Below, piece by piece: positions 1-5,133 of a stretch of DNA of 5,133 nucleotides. Within the stretch, counting starts at the first letter, position 1. The number at the start of each line of letters is the position of its first letter. A model generated the notes under the pieces. The model was given only the letters and a program-made list of their open reading frames with translations. It did not search any database and was not told where the DNA came from. Position numbers and translations under genes: made by a program. The DNA comes from Candidatus Cloacimonadota bacterium. GTDB taxonomy: Bacteria > Cloacimonadota > Cloacimonadia > Cloacimonadales > TCS61. The stretch spans positions 1 through 5,133 of the forward strand of contig JAIORR010000310.1 in assembly GCA_021108055.1 (NCBI GenBank), in the 5' to 3' direction.

Positions 1-36
1 CAAAAAATGTAAGGATTTAAGAATTAAGTGACTAAG

Positions 37-1119
37 TTAATATTCTTTTAACAATTCGTGATTGGATTTATATTGGTCTATCATCTGTTTTATCTTAGAA
101 ATGGCAGCAACTTTATCGATCTGCATCAGATCTCTTCTGATCGCATTGATCTTATCAATTTCTTCCGGAGAATGGAGCAGCTCTTCTTTTCTGGTGCCGC
201 TTTCCGTGATATTGATAGCTGGAAATACTCTTTTTTCTGCGATCTCACGGTCAAGGATTATTTCACAGTTTCCAGTTCCTTTAAATTCCTGGAAAATTAC
301 TTCATCCATGCGGGAACCGGTATCTTTTAGAATTGTAGCAATGATCGTGCAGGAACCGCCATTCTCAATGTTTCGGGCTATTCCGAATAATTTACGCGGC
401 AGCTCCAGTGCCCCTGCGGACAGACCTCCGGACATGATCCGATTATTTGAATTCCTATCACTAATATTGTAGGCACGTCCCATCCTGGTAAGGCTATCGA
501 TCAGTATCACGACGTTATTACCGCATTCCACTTCCGTACGCACATGGTTTATAAGGAAGCTGGAAAGTACTATATGCGAGGTAGTTCCCTTGTCCAGAGA
601 ACTATGAAAGACATGAGCTTTTGTATTCATAATGAACGAAGTTACTTCTTCCGGACGTTCATCGATGAGAAGAATGATGACCTTGAGATTAGAATCGATG
701 CGATGCAGGTCGTTGGCAATAGCCTCCAGCAACATGGTTTTTCCTGCTCTGGGAGGAGAGACGATGAGTCCCCTGGTTCCTTTACCAATTGGAACTATCA
801 AATCAAGAATCCTGATGGACACAGATTCGGAGGAGCCAAAATCAAATTTTTCCGTAGGATTAAGAGGAAGCAATTTGCTAAATTCTGCTCTCGTTGCAAA
901 TTTTTCCGGTTTCAGATCGCAAACACTAATAATCTTGTTGATCTTTCCATCTTCGATCCCGCATTTCACTCTGGCTCCGCTCACCAGATGGTATTTCAAG
1001 ATCAGATCTTTCGGGAATTCATAATGATCACGTCTATTGTCAAATGGGATCGACCATAGAACAGGCGTATGATTTCGGGCAATATTCAAATACCCTTCAA
1101 AAATATTTTTCTTTTTCAT
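37..1119 (-). CDS. rho: Short, divergent transcription termination factor Rho
   Basis: Rho is a hexameric RNA-dependent ATPase that loads on nascent RNA and ends transcription. The 360-residue product is about 60 residues shorter than E. coli Rho (419), and all of the loss is at the N-terminus: the Walker A lysine is residue 127 instead of 184, so the N-terminal helical bundle is missing. A degenerate OB/cold-shock RNA-binding domain spans about residues 7-70; the usual GFGFLR RNP1 motif is replaced by HTPVLW (17-22). The ATPase domain is well kept: PIGKGTRGLIV (110-120), Walker A SPPRAGKT (121-128), catalytic LIDERPEEVT (151-160), Walker B VVILIDSLTR (203-212), RNA-binding Q-loop region SGGLSAGAL (230-238), R-loop DTGSRMDE (266-273), EFKGTGN (278-284), and AEKRVFPAI (294-302), which should carry the arginine finger. 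The Q-loop reads GGLSAGAL where E. coli has GGVDANAL, and the Walker A lysine aligned with the bicyclomycin-contacting K181 is Arg124. The ATG start has no good ribosome site but is the first Met before the OB domain. It is transcribed divergently from fusA. Family identity is certain; whether it is the genome's only Rho is unknown. Confidence 0.95.
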   Translation of the reverse strand: MKKKNIFEGYLNIARNHTPVLWSIPFDNRRDHYEFPKDLILKYHLVSGARVKCGIEDGKINKIISVCDLKPEKFATRAEFSKLLPLNPTEKFDFGSSESVSIRILDLIVPIGKGTRGLIVSPPRAGKTMLLEAIANDLHRIDSNLKVIILLIDERPEEVTSFIMNTKAHVFHSSLDKGTTSHIVLSSFLINHVRTEVECGNNVVILIDSLTRMGRAYNISDRNSNNRIMSGGLSAGALELPRKLFGIARNIENGGSCTIIATILKDTGSRMDEVIFQEFKGTGNCEIILDREIAEKRVFPAINITESGTRKEELLHSPEEIDKINAIRRDLMQIDKVAAISKIKQMIDQYKSNHELLKEY

Positions 1120-1374
1120 ACTGCAGATATTTTCATAATGAGAAATGTGTCAATAATACTATTGAAAAGAGTAGAGAAATCAACCTGATTGCCTGTAAAA
1201 TAATAATTCTTTTAATGGTTGAACCCTGAATTTTCGGATAATATATCTAAGCTTGTAAGTTCAAGACCTTGGAAATAAGTTTCCATAGTATTTGAGTGCG
1301 GAAAATCTTTTCGATCCTGATATTCAAAATTTCTCTTGAACAATAAACCAGCATAAAATTTATGGCTTTTAATG

Positions 1375-1396
1375 ATTAATAAATCAGATTATTAAT
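1375..1396. repeat. 8-bp AT inverted repeat upstream of fusA
   Basis: ATTAATAA (1375-1382) and TTATTAAT (1389-1396) form a perfect 8-bp inverted repeat with a 6-nt spacer, overlapping the candidate -35 box of fusA. It could be a repressor operator or a chance product of very high AT content. There is no T-run after it to make it a terminator. Confidence 0.4.
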
Positions 1397-1404
1397 TCTA
1401 TAAA
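1376..1404 (+). promoter_or_regulatory. Candidate fusA promoter
   Basis: A -35-like TTAATA (1376-1381) is followed after 17 nt by TATAAA (1399-1404), five of six matches to the sigma-70 -10 consensus. It would start transcription near 1411 and give a leader of about 60 nt before the fusA ATG. The region is so AT-rich that chance matches are likely, so this is only the best of several candidates. Confidence 0.3.
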
Positions 1405-1460
1405 TATATTTATTTTTCAGTTTGTTAAGCTGTAAATGAATAATTGATATTGAGAAAATA

Positions 1461-1466
1461 AAAGGA
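1461..1466 (+). promoter_or_regulatory. fusA ribosome binding site
   Basis: AAAGGA lies 6 nt before the ATG at 1473, inside a purine-rich leader. It supports the chosen fusA start, which also begins at the usual position, five residues before the conserved RNIGISAHID block. Confidence 0.75.
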
Positions 1467-1472
1467 AAAAAA

Positions 1473-3533
1473 ATGGATATAAAGAAATTTAGAAATATCG
1501 GCATCAGTGCTCACATAGATTCCGGCAAAACAACATTAACGGAACGAATATTATATTATTGCAATAAAATTTACAGGATCGGTGAAGTTCGTGGAAAAGA
1601 CGGTGTGGGAGCAACAATGGATTCCATGGAGCTGGAAAAAGAACGAGGGATCACTATCGCATCCGCTGCCACAAATGTAAGATGGGATGGTTATAACCTT
1701 AACGTTATCGATACTCCCGGACATGTGGATTTCACGATCGAAGTAGAAAATGCACTTCGCGTGTTGGATGGTGCTATACTTGTACTCTGTGGAGTCAGCG
1801 GAGTTCAATCACAATCTATCACAGTAGATAGACAATTAAAGAGATACAAAGTTCCTCACATTGCATTTATTAATAAACTGGATAGAGTCGGAGCAGATCC
1901 GGAAAAGGTTAGAGATCAATTGTGTGAGAAGCTGGATCATAATGCTGTTTTAATGCAGATTCCCATTGGACTTGAAGAAAACTTTGAAGGCATTATCGAC
2001 CTCATTTCCCAAAAAGCAAGATATTTTACAGGACCCAAAGGAGAACAGGTAAAAGAAACTGAGATTCCTGCCGAATATATAAATAAAACAGAGGAAATGC
2101 GTGAAGAGATGATCGATGCTGTTTCTATGTTCAGCGATGAACTGGCAGAAGCATTTTTGGAAGGAAATGAAACTGAAGAGATGATCTATGAAGCTGTAAG
2201 GGTCGGTACTATTTCCAGACAAATGACTCCTGTTTTTATGGGCTCTGCATTTAAGAACAAAGGCATTCAATTGCTTCTCGATGCGGTTGTTCGTTATCTT
2301 CCAGATCCAACCGAAAGCGTAAATATTGCTCATGATAAAGACGATGAAATGAGAACTATAAAACTGATCTCTGATCCCGAACTACCAACTGTTGCACTGG
2401 CATTCAAATTGGAAAACCAACAATATGGTCAACTTACATACTTGCGAATCTACCAGGGTACAATATCGAAAGGATCTGATCTGATGAATGCAAGAACGGG
2501 AAAGAAAATAAAAGTAGGGCGACTCGTAAAGATGCATGCAGATAATATGGAAGATATCACAAGTGCAAGTGCAGGTGATATTGTGGCACTGTTTGGAATC
2601 GACTGTGCTTTGGGAGATACTTTCAATGGTGGCAATAATAACTATACAATGCGCCAATCTTATGTTCCAAAACCCATTATATCCCTTGCGTTAAACATTA
2701 AAGATAGTAAAGATCAGGATAATCTTTCCAAAGCTCTGTCAAGATTCACAAAAGAAGATCCTACTTTTAAAGCTCATGTCGATGAAGAAACCGGAGAAAC
2801 AATTGTTCTTGGAATGGGAGAACTGCATTTAAATGTTTATATAGAAAGGATGAGAAGAGAATATGGTGTTAACCTGGAAGCTTGTGAACCTCAAGTTTCG
2901 TATCGGGAAACAATTACCAAGGCAATTGAATTCGATTATATTCATAAAAAACAATCCGGTGGACGCGGTCAATTTGCACGTGTTAAAGGAATTTTAACTC
3001 ATTCGGGAAAAGATGAAAATGTATTTAGAGATAAAATTCGCGGCGGGAATATTCCAGCTCAATATATCCCCGGTTGTGAAAAGGGATTTTTCTCTGTTTT
3101 GGAAAAAGGAGAGCTTGCCGGATTCCCGGTTGTCGGCGTAAAAATGACTTTAGATGACGGAGATTTTCATGCTGTAGATTCCTCGCAACTTGCTTTCGAA
3201 ATCGCAACACGATCTGCTTTCAGAAAAAATTACTATAAGGCTAAACCAATTATTTTGGAGCCTGTTATGAAAGTTTCTGTGGAAACTCCTTCTGAATTTC
3301 GAGGAAATATCATGGCAATTATCAACCAGAATCGAGGACTTGTTTCAGATACTGTAATAGACGATAATTTCACATGTATCGATGCGGAAATGCCGCTCTC
3401 TGAGACCTTTGGGCTTGCTACACAATTCAGATCGGTAACGCAAGGGAAAGCAGATTTCACAATGGAATTCAGTGAATATAAAGCAGTTCCAAAAAGTATT
3501 GAAGAAGAGATATTGAAGAAGAGAGAAAAATAG
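1473..3533 (+). CDS. fusA: Elongation factor G, mitochondrial EF-G1-like (spd type)
   Basis: This GTPase drives tRNA-mRNA translocation on the ribosome. The 686-residue length is close to normal (E. coli 704) and all five domains are present. The G domain has P-loop AHIDSGKT (13-20), RGIT (58-61), DTPGH with catalytic His84 (80-84), NKLD (134-137) and GSA (257-259). Domain II is about 305-390 and domain III about 400-470. Domain IV (about 471-590) has HKKQSGGRGQ (491-500) and the decoding-site tip loop FHAVDSS with His566. Domain V is about 592-675. Serine in HIDSGKT, the KGKDGVGATMDSMELEKERGIT-type switch region, GVxGVQSQ and HADNMED resemble mitochondrial EF-G1 and the spd group of bacterial EF-Gs more than the str-operon protein. 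The gene stands alone, with no ribosomal protein genes or tuf beside it, as expected for this lineage. In species where spdEFG1 and spdEFG2 have been studied, the first translocates and the second recycles ribosomes. Resemblance to the first suggests translocation, but a phylogeny would have to settle that. The 3' end carries a 14-bp tandem duplication. Confidence 0.96.
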   Translation: MDIKKFRNIGISAHIDSGKTTLTERILYYCNKIYRIGEVRGKDGVGATMDSMELEKERGITIASAATNVRWDGYNLNVIDTPGHVDFTIEVENALRVLDGAILVLCGVSGVQSQSITVDRQLKRYKVPHIAFINKLDRVGADPEKVRDQLCEKLDHNAVLMQIPIGLEENFEGIIDLISQKARYFTGPKGEQVKETEIPAEYINKTEEMREEMIDAVSMFSDELAEAFLEGNETEEMIYEAVRVGTISRQMTPVFMGSAFKNKGIQLLLDAVVRYLPDPTESVNIAHDKDDEMRTIKLISDPELPTVALAFKLENQQYGQLTYLRIYQGTISKGSDLMNARTGKKIKVGRLVKMHADNMEDITSASAGDIVALFGIDCALGDTFNGGNNNYTMRQSYVPKPIISLALNIKDSKDQDNLSKALSRFTKEDPTFKAHVDEETGETIVLGMGELHLNVYIERMRREYGVNLEACEPQVSYRETITKAIEFDYIHKKQSGGRGQFARVKGILTHSGKDENVFRDKIRGGNIPAQYIPGCEKGFFSVLEKGELAGFPVVGVKMTLDDGDFHAVDSSQLAFEIATRSAFRKNYYKAKPIILEPVMKVSVETPSEFRGNIMAIINQNRGLVSDTVIDDNFTCIDAEMPLSETFGLATQFRSVTQGKADFTMEFSEYKAVPKSIEEEILKKREK
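3497..3524 (+). repeat. 14-bp tandem duplication in the fusA 3' end
   Basis: TATTGAAGAAGAGA occurs twice in direct succession (3497-3510 and 3511-3524) and encodes part of the tail SIEEEILKKREK. Fourteen is not a multiple of three, so the duplication changes the reading frame. With only one copy, the gene would read SIEEERKIVLE and stop at TAA 3542-3544, inside the left inverted repeat of the adjacent element, instead of at TAG 3531-3533. Confidence 0.85.
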
Positions 3534-3633
3534 TTTTGGAGTAAACCAACCGTGTTGGTTTTAAGTGACAAAGTCGCTTACAAAAGATGAGTTGTTCCAA
3601 CTCAAAAGGCAATATGATTGCCTTACTCCAAAA
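3534..3633. repeat. 100-bp palindromic multi-hairpin element
   Basis: Perfect 11-bp terminal inverted repeats, TTTTGGAGTAA (3534-3544) and TTACTCCAAAA (3623-3633), enclose four consecutive hairpins, each with a 3-nt loop. Arm 1 is AAACCAAC/GTTGGTTT, loop CGT (3543-3561). Arm 2 is TAAGTGAC/GTCGCTTA, loop AAA, with one G-T pair (3562-3580). Arm 3 is TGAGTTG/CAACTCA, loop TTC (3588-3604). Arm 4 is AAGGCAAT/ATTGCCTT, loop ATG (3606-3624). Arms 1 and 4 share two bases with the outer repeats, leaving a 9-bp closing stem. The whole folds as a five-way junction with about 80 of 100 bases paired, on either strand. There is no T-run, so it is not a classical intrinsic terminator, and no target duplication or coding sequence is visible. 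It could be a miniature mobile repeat (REP- or MITE-like), a structured 3'-UTR shared by convergent genes, or a recombination site. The structure is certain; the function is unknown. Confidence 0.85.
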
Positions 3634-3687
3634 TCACTCCCATTCAATCGTTCCCGGTGGTTTGATTTTAATATCGTATTCCCACAT
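3634..3687 (-). pseudogene. guaA: Orphan 3' tail of a GMP synthase gene (guaA remnant or attachment-site scar)
   Basis: The minus strand reads MWEYDIKIKPPGTIEWE followed by TGA. YDI followed closely by KPPGTIEWE (or KPPATIEWE) is the characteristic C-terminus of glutamine-hydrolysing GMP synthase, GuaA, where it forms part of the dimerisation domain. Homology seems to begin at the Tyr, so about 14 residues and the stop are preserved. Upstream, the frame runs through the intrinsic terminator of the neighbouring gene to a TAA at 3744-3742, with no start other than the internal ATG and no trace of the remaining roughly 500 residues. It cannot be a working GuaA. It may be the leftover of a deleted guaA, or the duplicated 3' end produced when an island integrates into guaA. 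A chance match to this motif is unlikely. Confidence 0.7.
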
Positions 3688-3706
3688 ACTTAAACTTAGA
3701 AAATAG

Positions 3707-3736
3707 AAAGGCGACCAAACATGATCGCCTTTTTTT
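3707..3736. terminator. Bidirectional intrinsic terminator downstream of the padR operon
   Basis: AAAGGCGA (3707-3714) and TCGCCTTT (3725-3732) form a perfect 8-bp stem with a 10-nt loop. On the plus strand it is followed by a further T-run to 3736. On the minus strand, 16 bp after the membrane-protein stop, it is followed by a weaker CTATTTT tract. It probably ends the padR operon and can also stop read-through from fusA. Confidence 0.8.
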
Positions 3737-3747
3737 ATTAGTTAATC

Positions 3748-4638
3748 CTATTTCTTCACAAGCATCAATTTTGCGAACATTCCATGTAATTTACCGATCA
3801 ATTTTGCCAAATGTAAAGTACAAAGCAGCAAAAGTGCACCTGCAACAGGTAATAATGGAAGAAGCCATTTATTAGTATAAGTCTCCATTCCGTTTACCTC
3901 CATCATCGGTACACCAAAGATCAATTCCAGTACAGGAGAAGAAATAAATGCCACCGAAACTGTAAACAGCGTAACAATAAGTATGAAGTATAGAATTCCC
4001 AAAGGCATTTGCAGGATCATATAAACCATAGCTTTCCATGTGATACCGGAAGAAACAAGAGCTTTGAATTTTCCCCACCACCCTTTGTCTTTACTCATAA
4101 ACATCGGTTTTCGAGGCATACGCATTCCCAGCAAAGCTTCTACAATTCGACCTTCCAACAAAGCAATACCTCTCACGGAAAGTAAGAAGAATCCCGCAAT
4201 TGGCAGACCAATGATAAAGATCAATAAAGGTAGTGAAACTGATAATCCACAAACAACCCAGGTATTATAAATTATTCCGGTTATGATTGAAATAAGCATA
4301 TAAAGAGTTGCTCCCCAAGCTCTGGGATCAGCAATTATCAGTAGGAATTTTTTCCACCATGGACGCATGTCAACCTTATCAGAAGGAGCAAGCATGGGTG
4401 TTAAATATTCATCCAGTTTTTTGTAATCTGCTGCTATTTCAGATGGATATCCATAACTCTCGATGGCTTTTGAAAGTGCTTCTTCTTCCGTAATTTCCTG
4501 CTTGGTATTCATGATGTTTTCCAAAGCTGTTCGGATATGCTCCTCAGCATCGGAAAGAGCATCCTGGATCAGAGCTCTATCGTTTCCTTTCAATTCCCGT
4601 TTCAAAACAGATAAGAATTCTTCTATGCTTTTATACAT
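3748..4638 (-). CDS. HAAS-domain plus putative-sensor-domain membrane protein, PadR partner
   Basis: The 296-residue protein has two parts. Residues 1-80 are a charged helical cytoplasmic domain of the HAAS/DUF1700 kind found beside PadR regulators, with a repressor-like helix pattern ending in EALSKAIESYGYPSEIAADY (53-72). Residues about 90-290 are membrane-embedded and resemble the Pfam 'putative sensor' family. That family has two related halves, each opening with a W-x-A-x-x-Y-type segment: PRAWGATLYMLI (105-116) and GITWKAMVYMILQMPLGILY (198-217). Between them lies GLPIAGFFLLSVRGIALLEGRIVEALLGMRMP (144-175). I see four likely membrane segments, at about 109-127, 129-155, 205-235 and 259-276. 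There is no signal peptide and no kinase or enzyme motif. The ATG overlaps the padR end by 8 bp and has AGGAGG 5 nt upstream, so translation is probably coupled. Related sensor domains usually precede histidine kinases in actinobacteria; here the domain stands with HAAS alone. A role in sensing or responding to membrane stress is likely, but the ligand is unknown. Confidence 0.8.
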   Translation of the reverse strand: MYKSIEEFLSVLKRELKGNDRALIQDALSDAEEHIRTALENIMNTKQEITEEEALSKAIESYGYPSEIAADYKKLDEYLTPMLAPSDKVDMRPWWKKFLLIIADPRAWGATLYMLISIITGIIYNTWVVCGLSVSLPLLIFIIGLPIAGFFLLSVRGIALLEGRIVEALLGMRMPRKPMFMSKDKGWWGKFKALVSSGITWKAMVYMILQMPLGILYFILIVTLFTVSVAFISSPVLELIFGVPMMEVNGMETYTNKWLLPLLPVAGALLLLCTLHLAKLIGKLHGMFAKLMLVKK

Positions 4639-4996
4639 TTTCTCCTCCTATTATGTTGTCGATAAAGGTTCTGGTTTCATTCCAGATATCTTTCCATTCT
4701 GATAGAGTTCTCCTGCCGGAATCATTGATTTTGTAATAACGTCTTGGCGGACCGGTAATTGATGGATCTACATGGCTATCCAATAGACCCGCAGCAGCCA
4801 GGGAACGCAGTACGGGATAAAGCGCACCTTGCTTCATCATCGGAATATTTTTCCCTTTTCCCTCGATATTCTTGGCGATCTGATAGCCATACATTGGTTC
4901 CTTTGCCTGATTCAGCACATTCAATAGAACTAAAGAAACAATTCCCGAATTCAATTCTTTCCTGAATTTTTTATTAGGATCAATTTTTACAGTCAA
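4631..4996 (-). CDS. PadR family transcriptional regulator (TTG start)
   Basis: The 121-residue protein is a typical short PadR repressor: a winged helix-turn-helix DNA-binding domain followed by a short dimerisation helix. Visible family marks are the first helix LNSGIVSLVLLNVL (15-28), YGYQIAKNI (36-44), the recognition-helix region QGALYPVLRSLAAAGLL (56-72), and the wing GPPRRYYKINDSG (82-94). A C-terminal helix, TLSEWKDIWNETRTFIDNII (97-116), should mediate dimerisation. The start is TTG at 4996, because AGGAGG sits 8 nt before it and the next in-frame Met (residue 35) would remove the first DNA-binding helix. It is the first gene of an operon with the overlapping HAAS membrane protein. 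PadR regulators usually repress their own operon and release DNA when a small molecule or partner signal binds; that control here is inferred from family and context. Confidence 0.93.
   Translation of the reverse strand: MTVKIDPNKKFRKELNSGIVSLVLLNVLNQAKEPMYGYQIAKNIEGKGKNIPMMKQGALYPVLRSLAAAGLLDSHVDPSITGPPRRYYKINDSGRRTLSEWKDIWNETRTFIDNIIGGENV
4644..4649 (-). promoter_or_regulatory. Ribosome binding site of the HAAS/sensor gene
   Basis: AGGAGG lies 5 nt before the ATG at 4638 and inside the last codons of padR, with the two reading frames overlapping as ATGTATAA. This fixes the start and suggests translational coupling. Confidence 0.8.
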
Positions 4997-5004
4997 ATCT
5001 GTTA

Positions 5005-5010
5005 CCTCCT
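5005..5010 (-). promoter_or_regulatory. padR ribosome binding site that fixes the TTG start
   Basis: AGGAGG (5010 down to 5005) followed by 8 nt and TTG (4996) is near-ideal spacing. No ATG or GTG lies in frame at a comparable distance, so TTG is the likely initiation codon. Confidence 0.85.
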
Positions 5011-5066
5011 TGTTTTTTTTGTTAACAACTTTTCATTACTATTTGCTTCCCTATGCTAACAAGTTC

Positions 5067-5095
5067 TAACTATTATTAAGTTAATATTATGTCAA
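5067..5095 (-). promoter_or_regulatory. Candidate padR promoter with possible operator
   Basis: A consensus -35 box, TTGACA (5095-5090), begins one base after the T-run of the upstream terminator. No good -10 is present at 16-18 nt; TAGTTA at 17 nt is poor, which may mean a weak promoter or a different start. In the same place lies an inverted repeat, TAACT (5067-5071) and AGTTA (5079-5083), with a 7-nt spacer, followed in the transcription direction by a second GTTAG (5060-5056). Its position suits self-repression by PadR, but these are short, AT-rich matches. Confidence 0.35.
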
Positions 5096-5096
5096 G

Positions 5097-5128
5097 AAAA
5101 AAACAAAGCCCCGCTTTGCAGGGCTTTG
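5097..5128 (-). terminator. Intrinsic terminator of a minus-strand gene outside the window
   Basis: CAAAGCCC (5104-5111) and GGGCTTTG (5121-5128) form a perfect 8-bp stem with a 9-nt loop, and on the minus strand it is followed by seven T residues (5103-5097). It should end a gene lying to the right of the window and separates it from the padR operon. Confidence 0.9.
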
Positions 5129-5133
5129 TCAAC

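Larger units (their letters stand above)
1120..1472. other. Divergent rho/fusA intergenic region
   Basis: These 353 bases separate the divergent starts of rho and fusA and should contain both promoters. I see no convincing protein-coding region, tRNA or known riboswitch. On the minus strand, a TTGATT (1183-1178) with TATTAT (1158-1153) at 19-nt spacing, and a TTGACA (1153-1148) without a good -10, are weak rho promoter candidates. A six-codon ATG frame (1136-1116, MKISAV) ends in a TGA that overlaps the rho ATG as ATGA. A small hairpin, TGGAAA/TTTCCA, lies at 1270-1285. The segment 1366-1420 is extremely AT-rich and holds the best fusA promoter candidate. Confidence 0.6.

Noticed and set aside
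1..36. Terminator or gene end after rho
   Set aside because: Only 36 AT-rich bases are available; no hairpin with a T-run and no coding sequence can be seen.
58..1059. Several plus-strand open frames (58-330, 62-472, 544-1059, 632-1024)
   Set aside because: They lie antisense to rho and have no recognisable protein features or ribosome sites; they are shadows of the real gene.
1148..1153. Minus-strand TTGACA as the rho -35 box
   Set aside because: The best -10 at 17-18 nt is poor, and transcription would start about at the rho ATG, so it is only a weak candidate.
1044..1229. 61-codon plus-strand frame running from the rho start into the intergenic region
   Set aside because: It has no ribosome site, unconvincing composition and no recognised motif, and half of it overlaps rho.
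1551..3571. Minus-strand frames inside fusA
   Set aside because: They are antisense shadows of a clearly conserved gene, with low-complexity or implausible translations.
3534..3633. tRNA, CRISPR array or integron attC site
   Set aside because: There is no CCA end, T-loop signature or anticodon arm. The four arms do not share a repeated sequence as CRISPR repeats would. No attC core sites are apparent.
3534..3633. Insertion sequence with terminal inverted repeats
   Set aside because: It has no transposase coding capacity and no flanking target duplication (left flank ends AAATAG, right flank begins TCACTC). A non-autonomous repeat remains possible.
4040..4965. Plus-strand frames opposite the padR/HAAS operon and the alternate minus frame 3872-4081
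   Set aside because: The operon genes show strong family motifs and good ribosome sites; these frames show neither.

Overview
The window is AT-rich and densely coded. It looks like a chromosome segment from an uncultured or poorly studied Gram-negative-type bacterium. The best taxonomic clue is the elongation factor G. It belongs to the lineage resembling mitochondrial EF-G1 (the 'spd' group described from spirochaetes, planctomycetes and deltaproteobacteria), not the standard str-operon EF-G. A shortened Rho and a PadR/HAAS membrane pair fit a deep-branching phylum such as the FCB group or Cloacimonadota, but that placement is a guess. Clear Shine-Dalgarno sequences precede three of the four genes.

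Layout: (1) 37-1119, minus strand, a short divergent transcription termination factor Rho. (2) 1120-1472, an AT-rich divergent intergenic region that must hold the start signals of both rho and fusA. (3) 1473-3533, plus strand, fusA (mitochondrial-like EF-G), standing alone instead of in an rpsL-rpsG-fusA-tuf operon; its last codons contain a perfect 14-bp tandem duplication. (4) 3534-3633, a 100-bp element with perfect 11-bp terminal inverted repeats enclosing four consecutive hairpins with 7-8 bp stems and 3-nt loops. About 80 of its 100 bases can pair, as a five-way junction, on either strand. (5) 3634-3687, minus strand, the last 17 codons and stop of what looks like a GMP synthase gene (guaA) with no gene body. 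(6) 3707-3736, an intrinsic terminator. (7) 3748-4996, minus strand, a two-gene operon in which a PadR repressor (TTG start) overlaps by 8 bp a HAAS-plus-'sensor' membrane protein. (8) 5001-5133, the padR leader with a -35-like box and a candidate operator, preceded by the terminator of a minus-strand gene outside the window.

The genes make two unrelated groups. rho and fusA are divergent housekeeping-type genes for transcription termination and translocation. padR and its partner are a typical small signal-responsive module in which the repressor probably controls its own membrane-protein operon.

The unusual part is the junction between the groups (3497-3740). A highly structured 100-bp palindromic element sits exactly between the fusA stop codon and the stop codon of an orphan guaA tail. 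The guaA 3' end is a known integration hotspot for genomic islands, so the tail may be an attachment-site scar and the padR module may be the end of an inserted segment. That reading is inference; the hairpins and the tail are directly visible.
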